Assembly: GCA_019720755.1 (NCBI GenBank)
Contig: CP081303.1
Span: 2,976,001 to 3,040,000, forward strand
DNA length: 64,000 nucleotides
Source: Prolixibacteraceae bacterium
GTDB lineage: Bacteria; Bacteroidota; Bacteroidia; Bacteroidales; Prolixibacteraceae
Direction: 5' to 3'
In this document: positions 18,104 to 28,257 of the stretch, one piece after another
Numbering within the stretch: position 1 is the first letter of the stretch
Layout of the letters: every line of letters starts with the position of its first letter
The notes under the pieces: model-generated
Seen by the model: only the letters and a program-made list of their open reading frames with translations
The model's database searches: none
Told to the model about the DNA's origin: nothing
Position numbers and translations under genes: made by a program

Positions 18104-19708
18104 CTATCCTTTTTTACCCAAGAGTTTCTCTTCATACTTTTTAGGGTGATGTATGAGATCTAACGCCTCTTTGATCTCAGAATCGTCAGTATTCAGAATC
18201 TCATAGAATGCTCCTCTAGGATAAAGAAATCTAGCCATTATTGCCCTGAAATGTAACGAAATCATCTTATTTGACTGCTTATCATTTACCACCTCCAAAT
18301 CTGGCAATTTATTCTTTGCTTCCGATTTCAGCTCATCTATAACTTCGATAGGAATAACATAACTCGTTTTGTAAGATTCAAAATCAGGATACTTTGCTTT
18401 AATAGAAGTCCGCACTTTATTTAAATAGTTAAATACAAATGGATAGAAGATATCTTCTCGAATCAAAGTATTTATATAGGAGTAGCTAACAGTTGAATCT
18501 AAAGGAATATAGATATCAGGAACAATTCCCCCTCCACCATAAAACTTACGTTTATTACGCAAAGTATAGTAGACTCTAGATGAGTCACGCACAACTTTTG
18601 TAGAATCAAACAGCTCCCCATCTTTGATACGATTGCTTAGATCCGAATAATAGACCTTACGACCTTCTCCATATGGCTTCTGGATATTACGACCTGCTGG
18701 GGTAAAATAGTGTGCGACAGTCAAACGAATCAATGATCCATCTGTCAACATAAAAGGCTGTTGTACTAGACCTTTCCCAAAGGAACGACGTCCTATAACC
18801 AATCCTCTATCCCAATCTTGGACAGCCCCAGTCACAATCTCACTAGCTGAAGCAGAACCTTCATCAATTAGAATAATTACTTTACCTTTCTTAAAACTTC
18901 CATCCGAATCTGAATAATACTCTTTTCTAGGATTGTGAAGACCTGAAGTATACACCAATAGTTTTTCTTTGGGGAAGAACTGGTTCGAAATACCAATAGC
19001 AGCACGAAGGTATCCTCCTCCATTACCACGAAGATCTAAGATTAGGTTGTCAATATTGTTATCATAACCAAGTTTTTTTAAAGAAGACAAGAACTCTATT
19101 TCCGTTTTTGCACCAAAACGATTTATCTTAATATAAGCAGTAGTAGGATCAGCCATATAAGATGCATCAACACTATAAATAGGGATCTTGTCACGAACTA
19201 CAGTATAGTTCATCGGTGCAAACTTTCCTCTCTTTATAAATAACGATACTTTAGATCCCTTTTCACCTTTTAAGACCTCAAATACTTTAGAATTAGTAAG
19301 GCCGATACCAGCAATATTCTCTCCATCTACTTTTATTATTTTATCTCCAGCATGGATCCCAACTTTCTCTGAAGGGCCACCTGAGATAGTACTCATCACA
19401 ACTAAAGTATCATCTGAAATATTGAACGATATTCCAATCCCTTCAAAACTTCCATCAAGAGCTTCATTCATCTTATCCACCTCTTCAGAACTAACATAAG
19501 TAGAATGAGGATCCAAATCAGATAATACTTTTTTAATTGCAGTTTGGGTTAATGACTTAATATCAACACTATCAACATAGTACTCATCAACAATATTCAA
19601 CACTCTTGCATACTTTACAGCTTGCGTCCTCAAATCATCTCCATCATTTTGTGCATAAATACAAGAGGAAAATAAAAGAAGTAGTAACAACAATAGAGAC
19701 TTATTCAT
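18104..19708 (-). CDS. S41-family C-terminal processing peptidase
   Basis: This periplasmic serine protease has a signal peptide (MNKSLLLLLLLLFSSCIYAQ), a PDZ domain (roughly residues 80-160 with SGGPSEKVGIHAGDKI) and an S41 catalytic domain. The nucleophile lies in IDEGSASASEI and the Lys base in FGKGLVQQP. CtpA/Prc-type enzymes trim C-termini of envelope proteins. A C-terminal helical region follows (about 400-534). The start at 19708 is chosen because it puts the signal peptide at the N-terminus; an in-frame ATG at 19741 would add 11 residues. The Cys in the signal region (SSC) could form a lipobox, so lipid anchoring is possible. Confidence 0.92.
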   Translation of the reverse strand: MNKSLLLLLLLLFSSCIYAQNDGDDLRTQAVKYARVLNIVDEYYVDSVDIKSLTQTAIKKVLSDLDPHSTYVSSEEVDKMNEALDGSFEGIGISFNISDDTLVVMSTISGGPSEKVGIHAGDKIIKVDGENIAGIGLTNSKVFEVLKGEKGSKVSLFIKRGKFAPMNYTVVRDKIPIYSVDASYMADPTTAYIKINRFGAKTEIEFLSSLKKLGYDNNIDNLILDLRGNGGGYLRAAIGISNQFFPKEKLLVYTSGLHNPRKEYYSDSDGSFKKGKVIILIDEGSASASEIVTGAVQDWDRGLVIGRRSFGKGLVQQPFMLTDGSLIRLTVAHYFTPAGRNIQKPYGEGRKVYYSDLSNRIKDGELFDSTKVVRDSSRVYYTLRNKRKFYGGGGIVPDIYIPLDSTVSYSYINTLIREDIFYPFVFNYLNKVRTSIKAKYPDFESYKTSYVIPIEVIDELKSEAKNKLPDLEVVNDKQSNKMISLHFRAIMARFLYPRGAFYEILNTDDSEIKEALDLIHHPKKYEEKLLGKKG

Positions 19709-19741
19709 AATAGAAACGTTTTTGGAACAAATTTTTATCAT

Positions 19742-20056
19742 AGATATTTATATAACAAGACAGAATTCATTTAGTTTTATTCACACTTAATTTATCTACG
19801 ATCATTAACCACATTGCGATTGCTTTTAAAAAACGATATGTCTTAAGATACAACAGGTGACAACATAGCATAATTACAGATCATCCAGAATGCAAAGAAA
19901 TACATAGATAAAAAGAAAAACATATTATAAAACATATTATTTAGAACCGCTAAATAATTGTTTATTGACACACTCAAATAACATTTTGTTTATCTTTGAT
20001 AATGAAAACAAGCAATGAGATAGATTTCTGAATGAATAATTAAGTATATTATAAAA
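19742..20056. promoter_or_regulatory. Divergent intergenic region with a probable Lrp-gene promoter
   Basis: This AT-rich region separates the divergent S41 protease and Lrp genes. TATCTTTG at 19991-19998 matches the TAnnTTTG -7 box, 59 bases before the Lrp start, with TTG at about 19965 as a loose -33 candidate. Nothing else was recognised. Confidence 0.45.
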
Positions 20057-20533
20057 ATGAGCAATAAAGGTAAACTAGACGATATAGATTTAAAAATACT
20101 GGATATCATTTCTCAGAATGCACGTATTCCATTCAAAGATGTTGCTGAAAAGTGTGGAATTTCAAGAGCTGCAGTACACCAACGTGTCAATAGACTTATT
20201 GAGATGAAAGTAATTGTTGGTTCTGGATACCATATCGATCCGAAAAAAGTGGATTATAGCACGTGTACTTATGTGGGAATATTTTTAGATCAAGGAGGCC
20301 TCTATCCTACAGTAGCTGAAAAACTAAAAGAGATTCCTGAGATTGTAGAGTGTCACTATACAACAGGTCAATATGCTATCTTTGCAAAAGTATATTCTAG
20401 AGATAATGAGCATCTTAAAGATATATTGATCCATCAAATTCAACCAATAAAAGGGATTACTTCCACAGAAACCATTATCTCTTTAGAAGAGACTTTTCGT
20501 CGTGAAGTGCCAATAATTTTGAATCACAATTAA
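20057..20533 (+). CDS. Lrp/AsnC-family transcriptional regulator
   Basis: A 158-residue regulator with an N-terminal winged helix-turn-helix (DIDLKILDIISQNARIPFKD, then SRAAVHQRVNRLIEMKVI) and a C-terminal RAM ligand-binding domain (about 70-150; VECHYTTGQYAIFAKVY). Such proteins form octamers that sense amino acids or related effectors and often autoregulate. The effector cannot be predicted from the sequence. It stands alone between the divergent protease gene and a terminator at 20590-20617. Confidence 0.9.
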   Translation: MSNKGKLDDIDLKILDIISQNARIPFKDVAEKCGISRAAVHQRVNRLIEMKVIVGSGYHIDPKKVDYSTCTYVGIFLDQGGLYPTVAEKLKEIPEIVECHYTTGQYAIFAKVYSRDNEHLKDILIHQIQPIKGITSTETIISLEETFRREVPIILNHN

Positions 20534-20589
20534 GAGGAGCACGATGAAAATATCGAGTTGGAAAACGTGTTTGCATAAGACATAAAAAC

Positions 20590-20617
20590 AATAAGGAGCC
20601 TCTAAAGGCTCCTTATT
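20590..20617 (+). terminator. Bidirectional terminator between lrp and rlmB
   Basis: A perfect 12-bp stem (arms 20590-20601 and 20606-20617, four-base loop) with flanking A and T tracts lies between convergent genes. Confidence 0.85.
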
Positions 20618-20644
20618 TATAATCTTAAAAATAACAATCTACAG

Positions 20645-21388
20645 TTATCCTCTCTGTCTTACCACTTCAAAAAGCAATACTGCCGCTGCTGCAGAAACAT
20701 TCAGTGACTGAATTTTTCCCTTTTGAGGGATGGCAACTTGCTGATCTACTACTTTCAAAATTCCTGGAGTCACCCCCTTGTCTTCAGATCCCATAACAAT
20801 TCCTACAGGAGAAGTAAATTCACACTCATAATAGAAGCTTTTTGATTTCTCCGATGCAGCAACACATTTTACACCATACTGTTGAAGTGTAAAAACGGCA
20901 TCTTTCAAATGCTTAACTTTACACACAGGAATGGTAAGAAGTGCACCTGCTGATGTCTTGATCGATTCTGCATTAATACGAGCAGAACCAGACTCAGGTA
21001 TAATGATAGCATCCACACCAGCAATCTCTGCAGAACGTGCGATAGCACCAAAATTACGAACATCAGAAATTCTATCTAGAAGTAGAAATAATGGACTATA
21101 ATCGACTGTATTTACCTTTTCAGCAACCAACATCTCAAAATTTGCAAATTCTATCGGAGACACATATGCAATAGCTCCTTGGTGATTATTTTTTGTAACC
21201 TTCTGCAACTTCTCAATAGGGACCATCTGAAAAGGAATCTCATTTGCTCTTATAAGTGCAAATAGCTCATTATACAGCTCCCCATTACTATCTTTTTTTA
21301 ATAATATTTTCTCAATTGCTTTACCCGAATGGATAGCTTCCATTATGGCTCTAATTCCAAAAATATAATCATTTGCCTGCGAACTCAT
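20645..21388 (-). CDS. rlmB: TrmH-family 23S rRNA (guanosine-2'-O-)-methyltransferase RlmB
   Basis: This SPOUT methyltransferase modifies the 2'-hydroxyl of a 23S rRNA guanosine (G2251 in E. coli). The 247-residue chain has the substrate-binding N-domain (FGIRAIMEAI...) and the SPOUT motifs DRISDVRNFGAIARSAEIAG (motif 1), GSEDKGV (motif 2) and IPQKGKIQSLNVSAAAAVLL (motif 3). The trefoil knot forms around motifs 2 and 3. The gene lies 37 bases downstream of the ABC-F gene on the same strand. Confidence 0.93.
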   Translation of the reverse strand: MSSQANDYIFGIRAIMEAIHSGKAIEKILLKKDSNGELYNELFALIRANEIPFQMVPIEKLQKVTKNNHQGAIAYVSPIEFANFEMLVAEKVNTVDYSPLFLLLDRISDVRNFGAIARSAEIAGVDAIIIPESGSARINAESIKTSAGALLTIPVCKVKHLKDAVFTLQQYGVKCVAASEKSKSFYYECEFTSPVGIVMGSEDKGVTPGILKVVDQQVAIPQKGKIQSLNVSAAAAVLLFEVVRQRG

Positions 21389-21425
21389 CTCTCAATATTT
21401 ATTTGATTACTTATTTTATATTTAT

Positions 21426-23381
21426 CTACCAGGTTCTTAACGTGAGGACTGAATCAAGTTTCTCACTACAATCTTCCCACGTCTCCATTTCAACATCAAG
21501 ATCATTTTTAAGAGCATCATACCTCTTAAAAAATTCCATATCCGTTCCTTTTGATGGATCCTTTTCCACCTCATCATCCATCTTTTCTATCTCTGATTCG
21601 AGACGCTCAATATTATTTTCAGCTCTTTGTAAGTCACGTTCAGCTTTCGATATTTTTTTATTTATCTCTTTCTTTTCAGCATAACTTAATGACGTAGTGC
21701 CTTCATCGCTTCCATTTTCCGACTCAGATTTCTTTGTGGCAACAATTTGCTTTAAGAGTACACTCTCGGCAGCTAGCTCTTTTTGTCTCATAGCCAAATA
21801 GCCATAGATACCATCATTATGGTGACGTAATTTCTTATCACGAAATTCTACAACATCAGAAACAAGACCATCAAGAAACTCTCTATCATGAGATACCACA
21901 ATTACCGTTCCTTCAAAATCAACAATCGCTTGTTTTAAAAGCTCCTTAGATGAGATATCAAGATGGTTGGTAGGCTCATCCAGAATTAGCAAATTAACAG
22001 GTTCTAAAAGAAGTTTGATCATTGCTAATCTAGAACGTTCTCCCCCAGACAAGACTTTAACCTTCTTATCCACATCTTCTCCGCTAAACATAAAAGCGCC
22101 CAAAATATCTCTTACTTTGGTACGCATATCACCAACAGCAATATTGTCGATAGTCTCAAAAACAGTTAATGTCTCATCCAACAAAGATGCTTGATTTTGA
22201 GCAAAATACCCAATCTTTACATTATGACCAAGATTCACTGCACCATCAAAAGCAATCTCTTGCATGATCATCTTCACCATAGTAGACTTACCCTCACCAT
22301 TCTTTCCGACAAACGCAATTTTTTGTCCACGTTCAATCTCAAGATCCACTTTATCTAAAACCAAATGATCATATGATTTAGAAGCCTCTTTGGCATCAAC
22401 CACAATAGTACCTGAACGAGGTGCTGGAGGAAACTTGATATTGAGAGAACGTTTATCTTCTACATCAAGTTCAATTCGTTCCACTTTATCAAGCTGTTTA
22501 ATACGAGACTGTACCTGAACAGCTTTGGTCGCTTTATAGCGAAAACGTTCGATAAAGTCTTCAGTATCTTTAATCATCTTTTGCTGATTCTCATACGCTG
22601 CTTCCAGCTGTTGTCGTCTCTCTTTACGCAGAACGAGATATTGGCTATAATTGGCCTTATAATCGTGAATAGAACTCATACTTATCTCTATTGTTCTATT
22701 CGTAATATTATCAAGAAAAGCCCTATCATGCGAAACCAAAACAACGGCACCATGATAATCTTTCAAGAAATTCTCCAACCACTGTATCGATTCAATATCC
22801 AAATGATTCGTTGGCTCATCCAAAAGAAATACATCAGGTCTCCTCAATAGAATTTTGGCTAACTCAATACGCATTCTCCAACCACCTGAGAATTCCGATG
22901 TTTGTCTCTGAAAGTCATCTCTTTTAAAACCCAGACCTATTAATGTCTGCTCAATAGATGCCATGTAGTTACCAGCACCGATTATCTGTAAACGATCCGT
23001 TAAATCTGTAACTTTATGAATAAGATCCATATACGATTCAGACTCATAATCTTCTCTAACAGCCAACGATTCGTTGAGTTGTTTTAACTCATTTTCTAAA
23101 ATCAAAATTTCCTCAAAAGCGGATTCAGCCTCTTCAAGCACCGTACGATTATCATTAATCATCATATGCTGTGGAAGATAACCAACAGTAACATCCTTAG
23201 GACATATAACCTCTCCAGAGGAAGCCTCTTGTTGCTTGGCAAATACTTTTAACATCGTTGATTTTCCTGCACCATTACGGCCAGTTAAACCAATACGATC
23301 CTTGGGATTTATTTTAAACGTAATATTTTTAAAAAGATCAAAACCCCCAAAGCTGACTGTCAGCTGCTCTACAGATATCAT
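21426..23381 (-). CDS. ABC-F family ATPase (translation factor type)
   Basis: This soluble protein of 651 residues carries two ABC nucleotide-binding domains and no membrane segment. Domain 1 has GRNGAGKST, FSGGWRMRIELA and LLDEPTNHLD; domain 2 has GKNGEGKST, LSGGERSRLAMI and LILDEPTNHLD. The linker between them (about 245-320) is the charged helical P-site tRNA interaction motif. A C-terminal coiled coil (570-640) is rich in Lys and Glu. ABC-F proteins such as EttA, Uup and YheS act on ribosomes; the long C-terminal coiled coil resembles Uup/YdiF. Neither antibiotic resistance nor a specific role can be assigned by sequence alone. Confidence 0.93.
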   Translation of the reverse strand: MISVEQLTVSFGGFDLFKNITFKINPKDRIGLTGRNGAGKSTMLKVFAKQQEASSGEVICPKDVTVGYLPQHMMINDNRTVLEEAESAFEEILILENELKQLNESLAVREDYESESYMDLIHKVTDLTDRLQIIGAGNYMASIEQTLIGLGFKRDDFQRQTSEFSGGWRMRIELAKILLRRPDVFLLDEPTNHLDIESIQWLENFLKDYHGAVVLVSHDRAFLDNITNRTIEISMSSIHDYKANYSQYLVLRKERRQQLEAAYENQQKMIKDTEDFIERFRYKATKAVQVQSRIKQLDKVERIELDVEDKRSLNIKFPPAPRSGTIVVDAKEASKSYDHLVLDKVDLEIERGQKIAFVGKNGEGKSTMVKMIMQEIAFDGAVNLGHNVKIGYFAQNQASLLDETLTVFETIDNIAVGDMRTKVRDILGAFMFSGEDVDKKVKVLSGGERSRLAMIKLLLEPVNLLILDEPTNHLDISSKELLKQAIVDFEGTVIVVSHDREFLDGLVSDVVEFRDKKLRHHNDGIYGYLAMRQKELAAESVLLKQIVATKKSESENGSDEGTTSLSYAEKKEINKKISKAERDLQRAENNIERLESEIEKMDDEVEKDPSKGTDMEFFKRYDALKNDLDVEMETWEDCSEKLDSVLTLRTW

Positions 23382-23615
23382 GGAACTCTATTTTGGATTA
23401 AACCTAAGGTGGACAAAGATATAATATTTCATCTCGGAATTGCGATTTTAACTAATGATATACATAAACTTTTTTACCCAATACCATGTTTATAGTTTAT
23501 TATGAAATGAAAAAGACACCAGGCACATTTTTTGAGTTCAAAATATTTATTTTTCTTTTGTGTATTCAAAAAGATCACTGATCGAAAAAACACACAACAA
23601 CAGACTAATCTTGAA

Positions 23616-24344
23616 ATGACACAAAACAACAGAAACGACATACTTAGAAAACTCTTAATTAGCAGCTTACTACTAATATTCACTCATAATCTCTATGCAA
23701 CAGATAAATATGAACAATATAGAGCTTACTACTTTGTCAGTAAATCAATAAAACCCAATTGGACCTATATCGGTGCTCTTGGAATTCATTATATTCCGAA
23801 AAAAGATGATTGGAATAGAACTGAAATAAGAAACGAAATAAGCTATCGATTCCGAAGAGACATTAAATTTTCCGTAGGAGCACGTATTAATTATGTTGGT
23901 AGGTATGGAGAGAAATATCAATTCGAATTACGTCCATATCAAGCAGTCTCATTAACATGGCCAAGATTCAACAGCTTTAAATTTACCAATCGGTTTTTAA
24001 TGGAAGAAAGAATTACATGGGATCTTACAGGAGATAATGAGACCATAGTGCAAGGACGTTTTAGATATCGTCTAGACACCAAAATTCCAATCAACAAACC
24101 GGCACTTATTCCTAAAACCATTTATATACGACCAATGATAGAGACTTTTCTATCATTTGGAGAAAATATAGACAATGCTTATATTTCTCAAAACAAATAT
24201 ACAATAGCCCCAGGATATATCATCTCCAAGAAATTAACGTTAGAATTTCGATATGAATTTCTAACTGGAAACTCCTTGAACGACCATACCTTACAGAGCA
24301 CGACGAATCTTTTTAGGATTCAATTAACACAGAAACTATTCTAA
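23616..24344 (+). CDS. DUF2490 outer-membrane beta-barrel protein
   Basis: This 242-residue protein starts with a signal peptide (core LLISSLLLIFTHNLYA) and continues as alternating beta strands ending in an aromatic residue (QLTQKLF), as outer-membrane barrels do. The pattern IRNEISYRFRRDIKFSVGARI and LTWPRF...NRFLMEERI fits DUF2490. The start at 23616 is chosen because it gives a normal signal peptide; an upstream in-frame ATG at 23532 would add 28 residues with a second hydrophobic patch. The function of the family is unknown. It is followed after 11 bases by a membrane-anchored protein, so the two are probably an operon. Confidence 0.75.
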   Translation: MTQNNRNDILRKLLISSLLLIFTHNLYATDKYEQYRAYYFVSKSIKPNWTYIGALGIHYIPKKDDWNRTEIRNEISYRFRRDIKFSVGARINYVGRYGEKYQFELRPYQAVSLTWPRFNSFKFTNRFLMEERITWDLTGDNETIVQGRFRYRLDTKIPINKPALIPKTIYIRPMIETFLSFGENIDNAYISQNKYTIAPGYIISKKLTLEFRYEFLTGNSLNDHTLQSTTNLFRIQLTQKLF

Positions 24345-24355
24345 AAAATTGGATT

Positions 24356-25939
24356 ATGTCTCAAAGAAATAAATTACAGAAAACAACTATCTTATTTGCG
24401 ATCGTACTAGCAGCTACAGCAATCACGATATTTTGGAATAACAGTAGACAAAAAGAAGTATCCCAACCAGAAGAGAAGGAACACGTCGAGTTATCGGATA
24501 AAGTTGTCTCAACACCACCTCAAGACAACAAGATAAAAAATAAAAATAACAAATCTCAATGCAATAATAAAAGAAAAGAGAAGATAGATATAGATCAAAA
24601 TAAATTGATCCCAATCAAACAACACACCCCTGTTCCAAATACAGATAAAGTAATCCCTAAAGAAGGAACTCACAAACACCCTCCTTTAGTACATCATATT
24701 CCATCATTTTCGTTAAGCAATTACGACAAACAAGAGGTAGGTCTATTTCCGAATTTTACGACAACCATCTATAAAGAGAAATACAAAACCCTTTGGGTAG
24801 CCTCCATTGATAGAGTATCTAAGTTTTTAATTTACGATTCTACCAAAATCAAATATGTTCATAGTCTTCACTATCCAAACCCATCCAACTTCAAAAAGTT
24901 TGATACCGAAAAGTTACGTAGTGAAGTAAAAGAGTTTCAGTCTATCAATGCACTTCACAACAAAGTATCTGAGATATATAAACAATATCAAATGGAGTTC
25001 CCTATTGTTACAACCACCTATAATAACCAATTTGTTATTGGAAAAGGAAACTCCCTATTTTACTATGCGGATGAAGAGTATGACTCTCCAAATGCTGCAA
25101 TTGCAATTCAAGATATATGGAATATTCCTAAGAAATTAAAAAAGGATAAAAACACCAAGATTATATCAACAATTACATTTGATAAGTCTCTATTAGTACT
25201 CCTCTCCAATGGGTCTCTAATAGAGTTAAATACAAATAACAAGATCATAGGCAGTCTTAAACTTAAAAACACACAAGAGTATACTCAAAATATTATTAAA
25301 GAAGACAATTTAATTGTAGTGGTCTCCAATAAAGGGATATATGAAATTAAAAAAATAGACACCGAGTGGAAGGTTACAAACTTTAGTGCTTTCTCAATAT
25401 ATAACGACAGAAAAAGAAACTCAGAACCCACAATTATATACCAGGGGGATAAAAAGATATTGGTAATGATGGTGGACCCTGACATGCCTAAAGTTCTTTT
25501 TTATCAGATTGGACAACGCGATGCTTCGTTTTCTTATTTTCTTTACACCGTTCCATTTGAGGGAGATTCACGTAATATTATGACGCAAGTTGTACACAAC
25601 AATCTATATCTCTATAAAACGGGGAATGCCGGAAAACTCTTAAAGCTAAAGGTCGATTACCTAAATAAAAAAGTAGTAAAACAGTGGGAAAGAGACGAGA
25701 ACAATTTTATCATACTTCATAGCAATAAGACAGATAGAGTACTTGCTGTGGTCAAAGAGAGTGGAAAGTGGAAAGTGAAAGCAATATCAGTAGAAGATGG
25801 AAAAGTGTTAAGCTACTTTAAACTTAGTGCGGATCAAACTTACATTCCCTCAAGTACCAATATCGAAAATATAAGCCCAAACCACTTTATTTACTCAGGA
25901 ATTATGGACTTAATTGAATGCCAAATAGTAGAGCCATAA
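24356..25939 (+). CDS. Membrane-anchored protein with predicted beta-propeller-like domain
   Basis: I do not recognise this 527-residue protein. One transmembrane helix (residues 11-28) is followed by a long Lys/Asn/Gln-rich linker (about 30-105) and a beta-rich domain (110-527). The second half repeats blade-like patterns such as DKSLLVLLSNGSLIELN, DNLIVVVSNKGIYEIKK and DKILVMMVDP, which suggests a propeller of the WD/PQQ type. It is predicted to face the periplasm. It follows the DUF2490 barrel gene by 11 bases and may work with it. No catalytic motif was seen. Confidence 0.55.
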   Translation: MSQRNKLQKTTILFAIVLAATAITIFWNNSRQKEVSQPEEKEHVELSDKVVSTPPQDNKIKNKNNKSQCNNKRKEKIDIDQNKLIPIKQHTPVPNTDKVIPKEGTHKHPPLVHHIPSFSLSNYDKQEVGLFPNFTTTIYKEKYKTLWVASIDRVSKFLIYDSTKIKYVHSLHYPNPSNFKKFDTEKLRSEVKEFQSINALHNKVSEIYKQYQMEFPIVTTTYNNQFVIGKGNSLFYYADEEYDSPNAAIAIQDIWNIPKKLKKDKNTKIISTITFDKSLLVLLSNGSLIELNTNNKIIGSLKLKNTQEYTQNIIKEDNLIVVVSNKGIYEIKKIDTEWKVTNFSAFSIYNDRKRNSEPTIIYQGDKKILVMMVDPDMPKVLFYQIGQRDASFSYFLYTVPFEGDSRNIMTQVVHNNLYLYKTGNAGKLLKLKVDYLNKKVVKQWERDENNFIILHSNKTDRVLAVVKESGKWKVKAISVEDGKVLSYFKLSADQTYIPSSTNIENISPNHFIYSGIMDLIECQIVEP

Positions 25940-26013
25940 CTTTTTTTTAAAAACAACAGAATTATAGGGCTTCGTTTGATTATATTTGTCGACAAATTTT
26001 TAAGTTTTACGTT

Positions 26014-27423
26014 TTGGGTAGAAGTAGAAGAAAAAAACCGTTTTACGAGAATGTTCGTATCACCGATGTAGGTGCCGAAGGAAAAGCAATTGCTAAGATT
26101 GATGATATGGTTGTTTTTACAACACATGTAATTCCTGGTGATGTAGTGGACCTTCAGGTCGTAAAAAAAAGAAAAAGATACCAAGAGGCTAGAGTAACTA
26201 AAGTTCATGAGTACTCTAAAGACAGACAAGATGCATTTTGTGAGCATTTTGGGACTTGTGGTGGCTGTAAATGGCAATTCTTGCCTTACGAAAAGCAACT
26301 TTTTTACAAACAGAAACAGGTAGAAGACCAGCTGAATAGACTTGGAAAAGTAGAACTTCCAACCATGGAGCCAATTCTTGGATCAGAGAAGACTACATTT
26401 TACCGTAACAAACTTGAGTATACATTCTCAAACAAGAGATGGTTAACTTACGAAGAGGTTGAATCAGAAAAAGAGTTCGAACATATGAATGCACTAGGTT
26501 TTCACATTCCTGGAATGTTCGACAAAATTATCGATATCAATAAATGTTGGTTACAACCGGAGCCATCCAATGAGATACGAAACGAAATACGTAAGTATGC
26601 TTTAGAGAATGGTTTAACGTTTTTTGATCTCAGAAATCAAGAAGGATTCCTTAGGAACTTAATCATTCGCACTGCATCTACAGGCGAAAATATGGTGATA
26701 GTCTCTTTCTATCATGAAGATCAAGAAGCAAGAGAAGCATTACTTCAACATTTAGCAGACAAATTTCCACAGATCAATGCACTTATGTATGTCATCAATG
26801 CAAAGGCAAATGACACCATTGCAGATCAGAAGATTAAAGTCTTTAAAGGCGAAGATCATATCTTCGAAGAGATGGAAGGAATCAAATTCAAGATTGGTCC
26901 AAAATCTTTCTATCAGACAAACTCTGATCAAGCATACGAACTATACAAGATCACTAGAGATTTTGCAGGACTGACAGGGGACGAAAATGTTTATGACCTT
27001 TATACAGGAACAGGAACCATAGCAAACTTTGTTGCAAAGAAAGCAAAACAAGTGGTTGGTATCGAATATGTCCCTGATGCCATCGAAGATGCAAAAGTCA
27101 ACTCTTTAAATAACAAAATTGACAATACATCTTTCTATGCAGGAGACATGAAAGACATCCTGAACAATGACTTTGTACAAGAACATGGACAACCAGATGT
27201 GATTATTACAGACCCTCCACGTGCAGGAATGCATGAGGATGTAATCAATGTAATTCTAAATGCAGAACCTACACGTATCGTATATGTAAGTTGTAACCCT
27301 GCAACCCAAGCAAGAGACCTATCTCTATTGGATAGCAAATACAAAGTTACAAGAGTACGTCCTGTAGATATGTTCCCCCACACACACCATGTGGAGAATG
27401 TTGTTCTACTAGAAAAGAGATAA
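26014..27423 (+). CDS. rlmD: 23S rRNA (uracil-5-)-methyltransferase RlmD, TTG start
   Basis: RlmD makes m5U1939 in 23S rRNA. The N-terminal TRAM domain (residues 10-65) is followed by iron-sulfur cysteines Cys76, Cys82, Cys85 and a fourth in INKCW. The SAM site is LYTGTGTIANF, and the catalytic Cys is in YVSCNPATQARDL, with DPPRAGMH before it. Translation appears to begin at TTG (26014). There is no in-frame ATG between that codon and the upstream stop at 25948, and the resulting N-terminus (GRSRRKKPFYENVRITDVGA) matches the family. The length of 469 residues is normal. It is convergent with the DUF4998 gene across a strong terminator. Confidence 0.93.
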   Translation: MGRSRRKKPFYENVRITDVGAEGKAIAKIDDMVVFTTHVIPGDVVDLQVVKKRKRYQEARVTKVHEYSKDRQDAFCEHFGTCGGCKWQFLPYEKQLFYKQKQVEDQLNRLGKVELPTMEPILGSEKTTFYRNKLEYTFSNKRWLTYEEVESEKEFEHMNALGFHIPGMFDKIIDINKCWLQPEPSNEIRNEIRKYALENGLTFFDLRNQEGFLRNLIIRTASTGENMVIVSFYHEDQEAREALLQHLADKFPQINALMYVINAKANDTIADQKIKVFKGEDHIFEEMEGIKFKIGPKSFYQTNSDQAYELYKITRDFAGLTGDENVYDLYTGTGTIANFVAKKAKQVVGIEYVPDAIEDAKVNSLNNKIDNTSFYAGDMKDILNNDFVQEHGQPDVIITDPPRAGMHEDVINVILNAEPTRIVYVSCNPATQARDLSLLDSKYKVTRVRPVDMFPHTHHVENVVLLEKR

Positions 27424-27450
27424 AGCTTTATTCTTGGTACAAGAATACTA

Positions 27451-27484
27451 AAACAGCCTATTCAAAGAATTGAATAGGCTGTTT
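27451..27484 (+). terminator. Bidirectional terminator after rlmD
   Basis: A perfect 15-bp stem with a four-base loop (arms 27451-27465 and 27470-27484) separates the convergent rlmD and the SusC/SusD locus. Confidence 0.88.
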
Positions 27485-27509
27485 CTTTATAAAATTAAAC
27501 ACTATTTTA

Positions 27510-28241
27510 TTACAATAAAGCAGGTATATTATCCGTATATTTGGTATAAAATAGCTCTAAGGCATTTTCTTCTGGAATAAAAGCGGTGCGGTATTTTATT
27601 CCAATACCATAATTGTCTATAATTGTTTGATCTACATCTTTTAAAATATTTAATACAACGACTTCACCATCTGTAGTTTGATAAATAAACTCACATTTCT
27701 CCATCTTATTCAGAGGATCTCCCCAATTAATCACAACGGAATCATCTTTTCTAGTTATAGATGTAATCTTTCTGTTTAATAAGGTTGAATTATATCGATC
27801 TCCATATACAGTACCAACAGACTCAAAGGATAAAGATTTATTCTTATACATATCATAAGATATTGTATTAAATACATACTTTTTTTCTATTAGATTTGGA
27901 ATAACTAAATTAAAAACGCCTCTTTTGCCTTCAATAGACACATCAACAGAATCTAAAAAATCATTATAATAGACTCTTAAAAAATCAATATTTTGTGCAT
28001 TTGAATATATATCTAGTTGCACTTTTTTATAACCACTCCGAGAAATAACACTATCAATTTTTGCTGCATATATAATCTCTCCTTGATCAAGATAAGGTTG
28101 ATGAAGACTGTTCATCTTTTCACAAGAATTGAGAAATATAGAGAAGCAAATAAAACAAATAGACGTCACATATTTTTGTAGTCTACTTCTAAGATTTCGA
28201 CAATCTATTCGATAAGAAATATTATTATATTTAACTGTCAT
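27510..28241 (-). CDS. DUF4998-type lipoprotein of the SusC/SusD locus
   Basis: A 243-residue predicted lipoprotein. The hydrophobic segment ends in a lipobox (FLNSC), followed by a DUF4998-like beta domain. These proteins accompany SusD and DUF5000 lipoproteins in carbohydrate loci and may bind glycans at the cell surface. The start at 28241 leaves a 16-base gap after the upstream gene; an in-frame ATG at 28277 would overlap it and lengthen an already unusual, polar 28-residue region before the hydrophobic core. It is the last of four genes and ends at the terminator shared with rlmD. Binding specificity is unknown. Confidence 0.7.
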   Translation of the reverse strand: MTVKYNNISYRIDCRNLRSRLQKYVTSICFICFSIFLNSCEKMNSLHQPYLDQGEIIYAAKIDSVISRSGYKKVQLDIYSNAQNIDFLRVYYNDFLDSVDVSIEGKRGVFNLVIPNLIEKKYVFNTISYDMYKNKSLSFESVGTVYGDRYNSTLLNRKITSITRKDDSVVINWGDPLNKMEKCEFIYQTTDGEVVVLNILKDVDQTIIDNYGIGIKYRTAFIPEENALELFYTKYTDNIPALL

Positions 28242-28257
28242 ATTTAAGTATTTTTTA

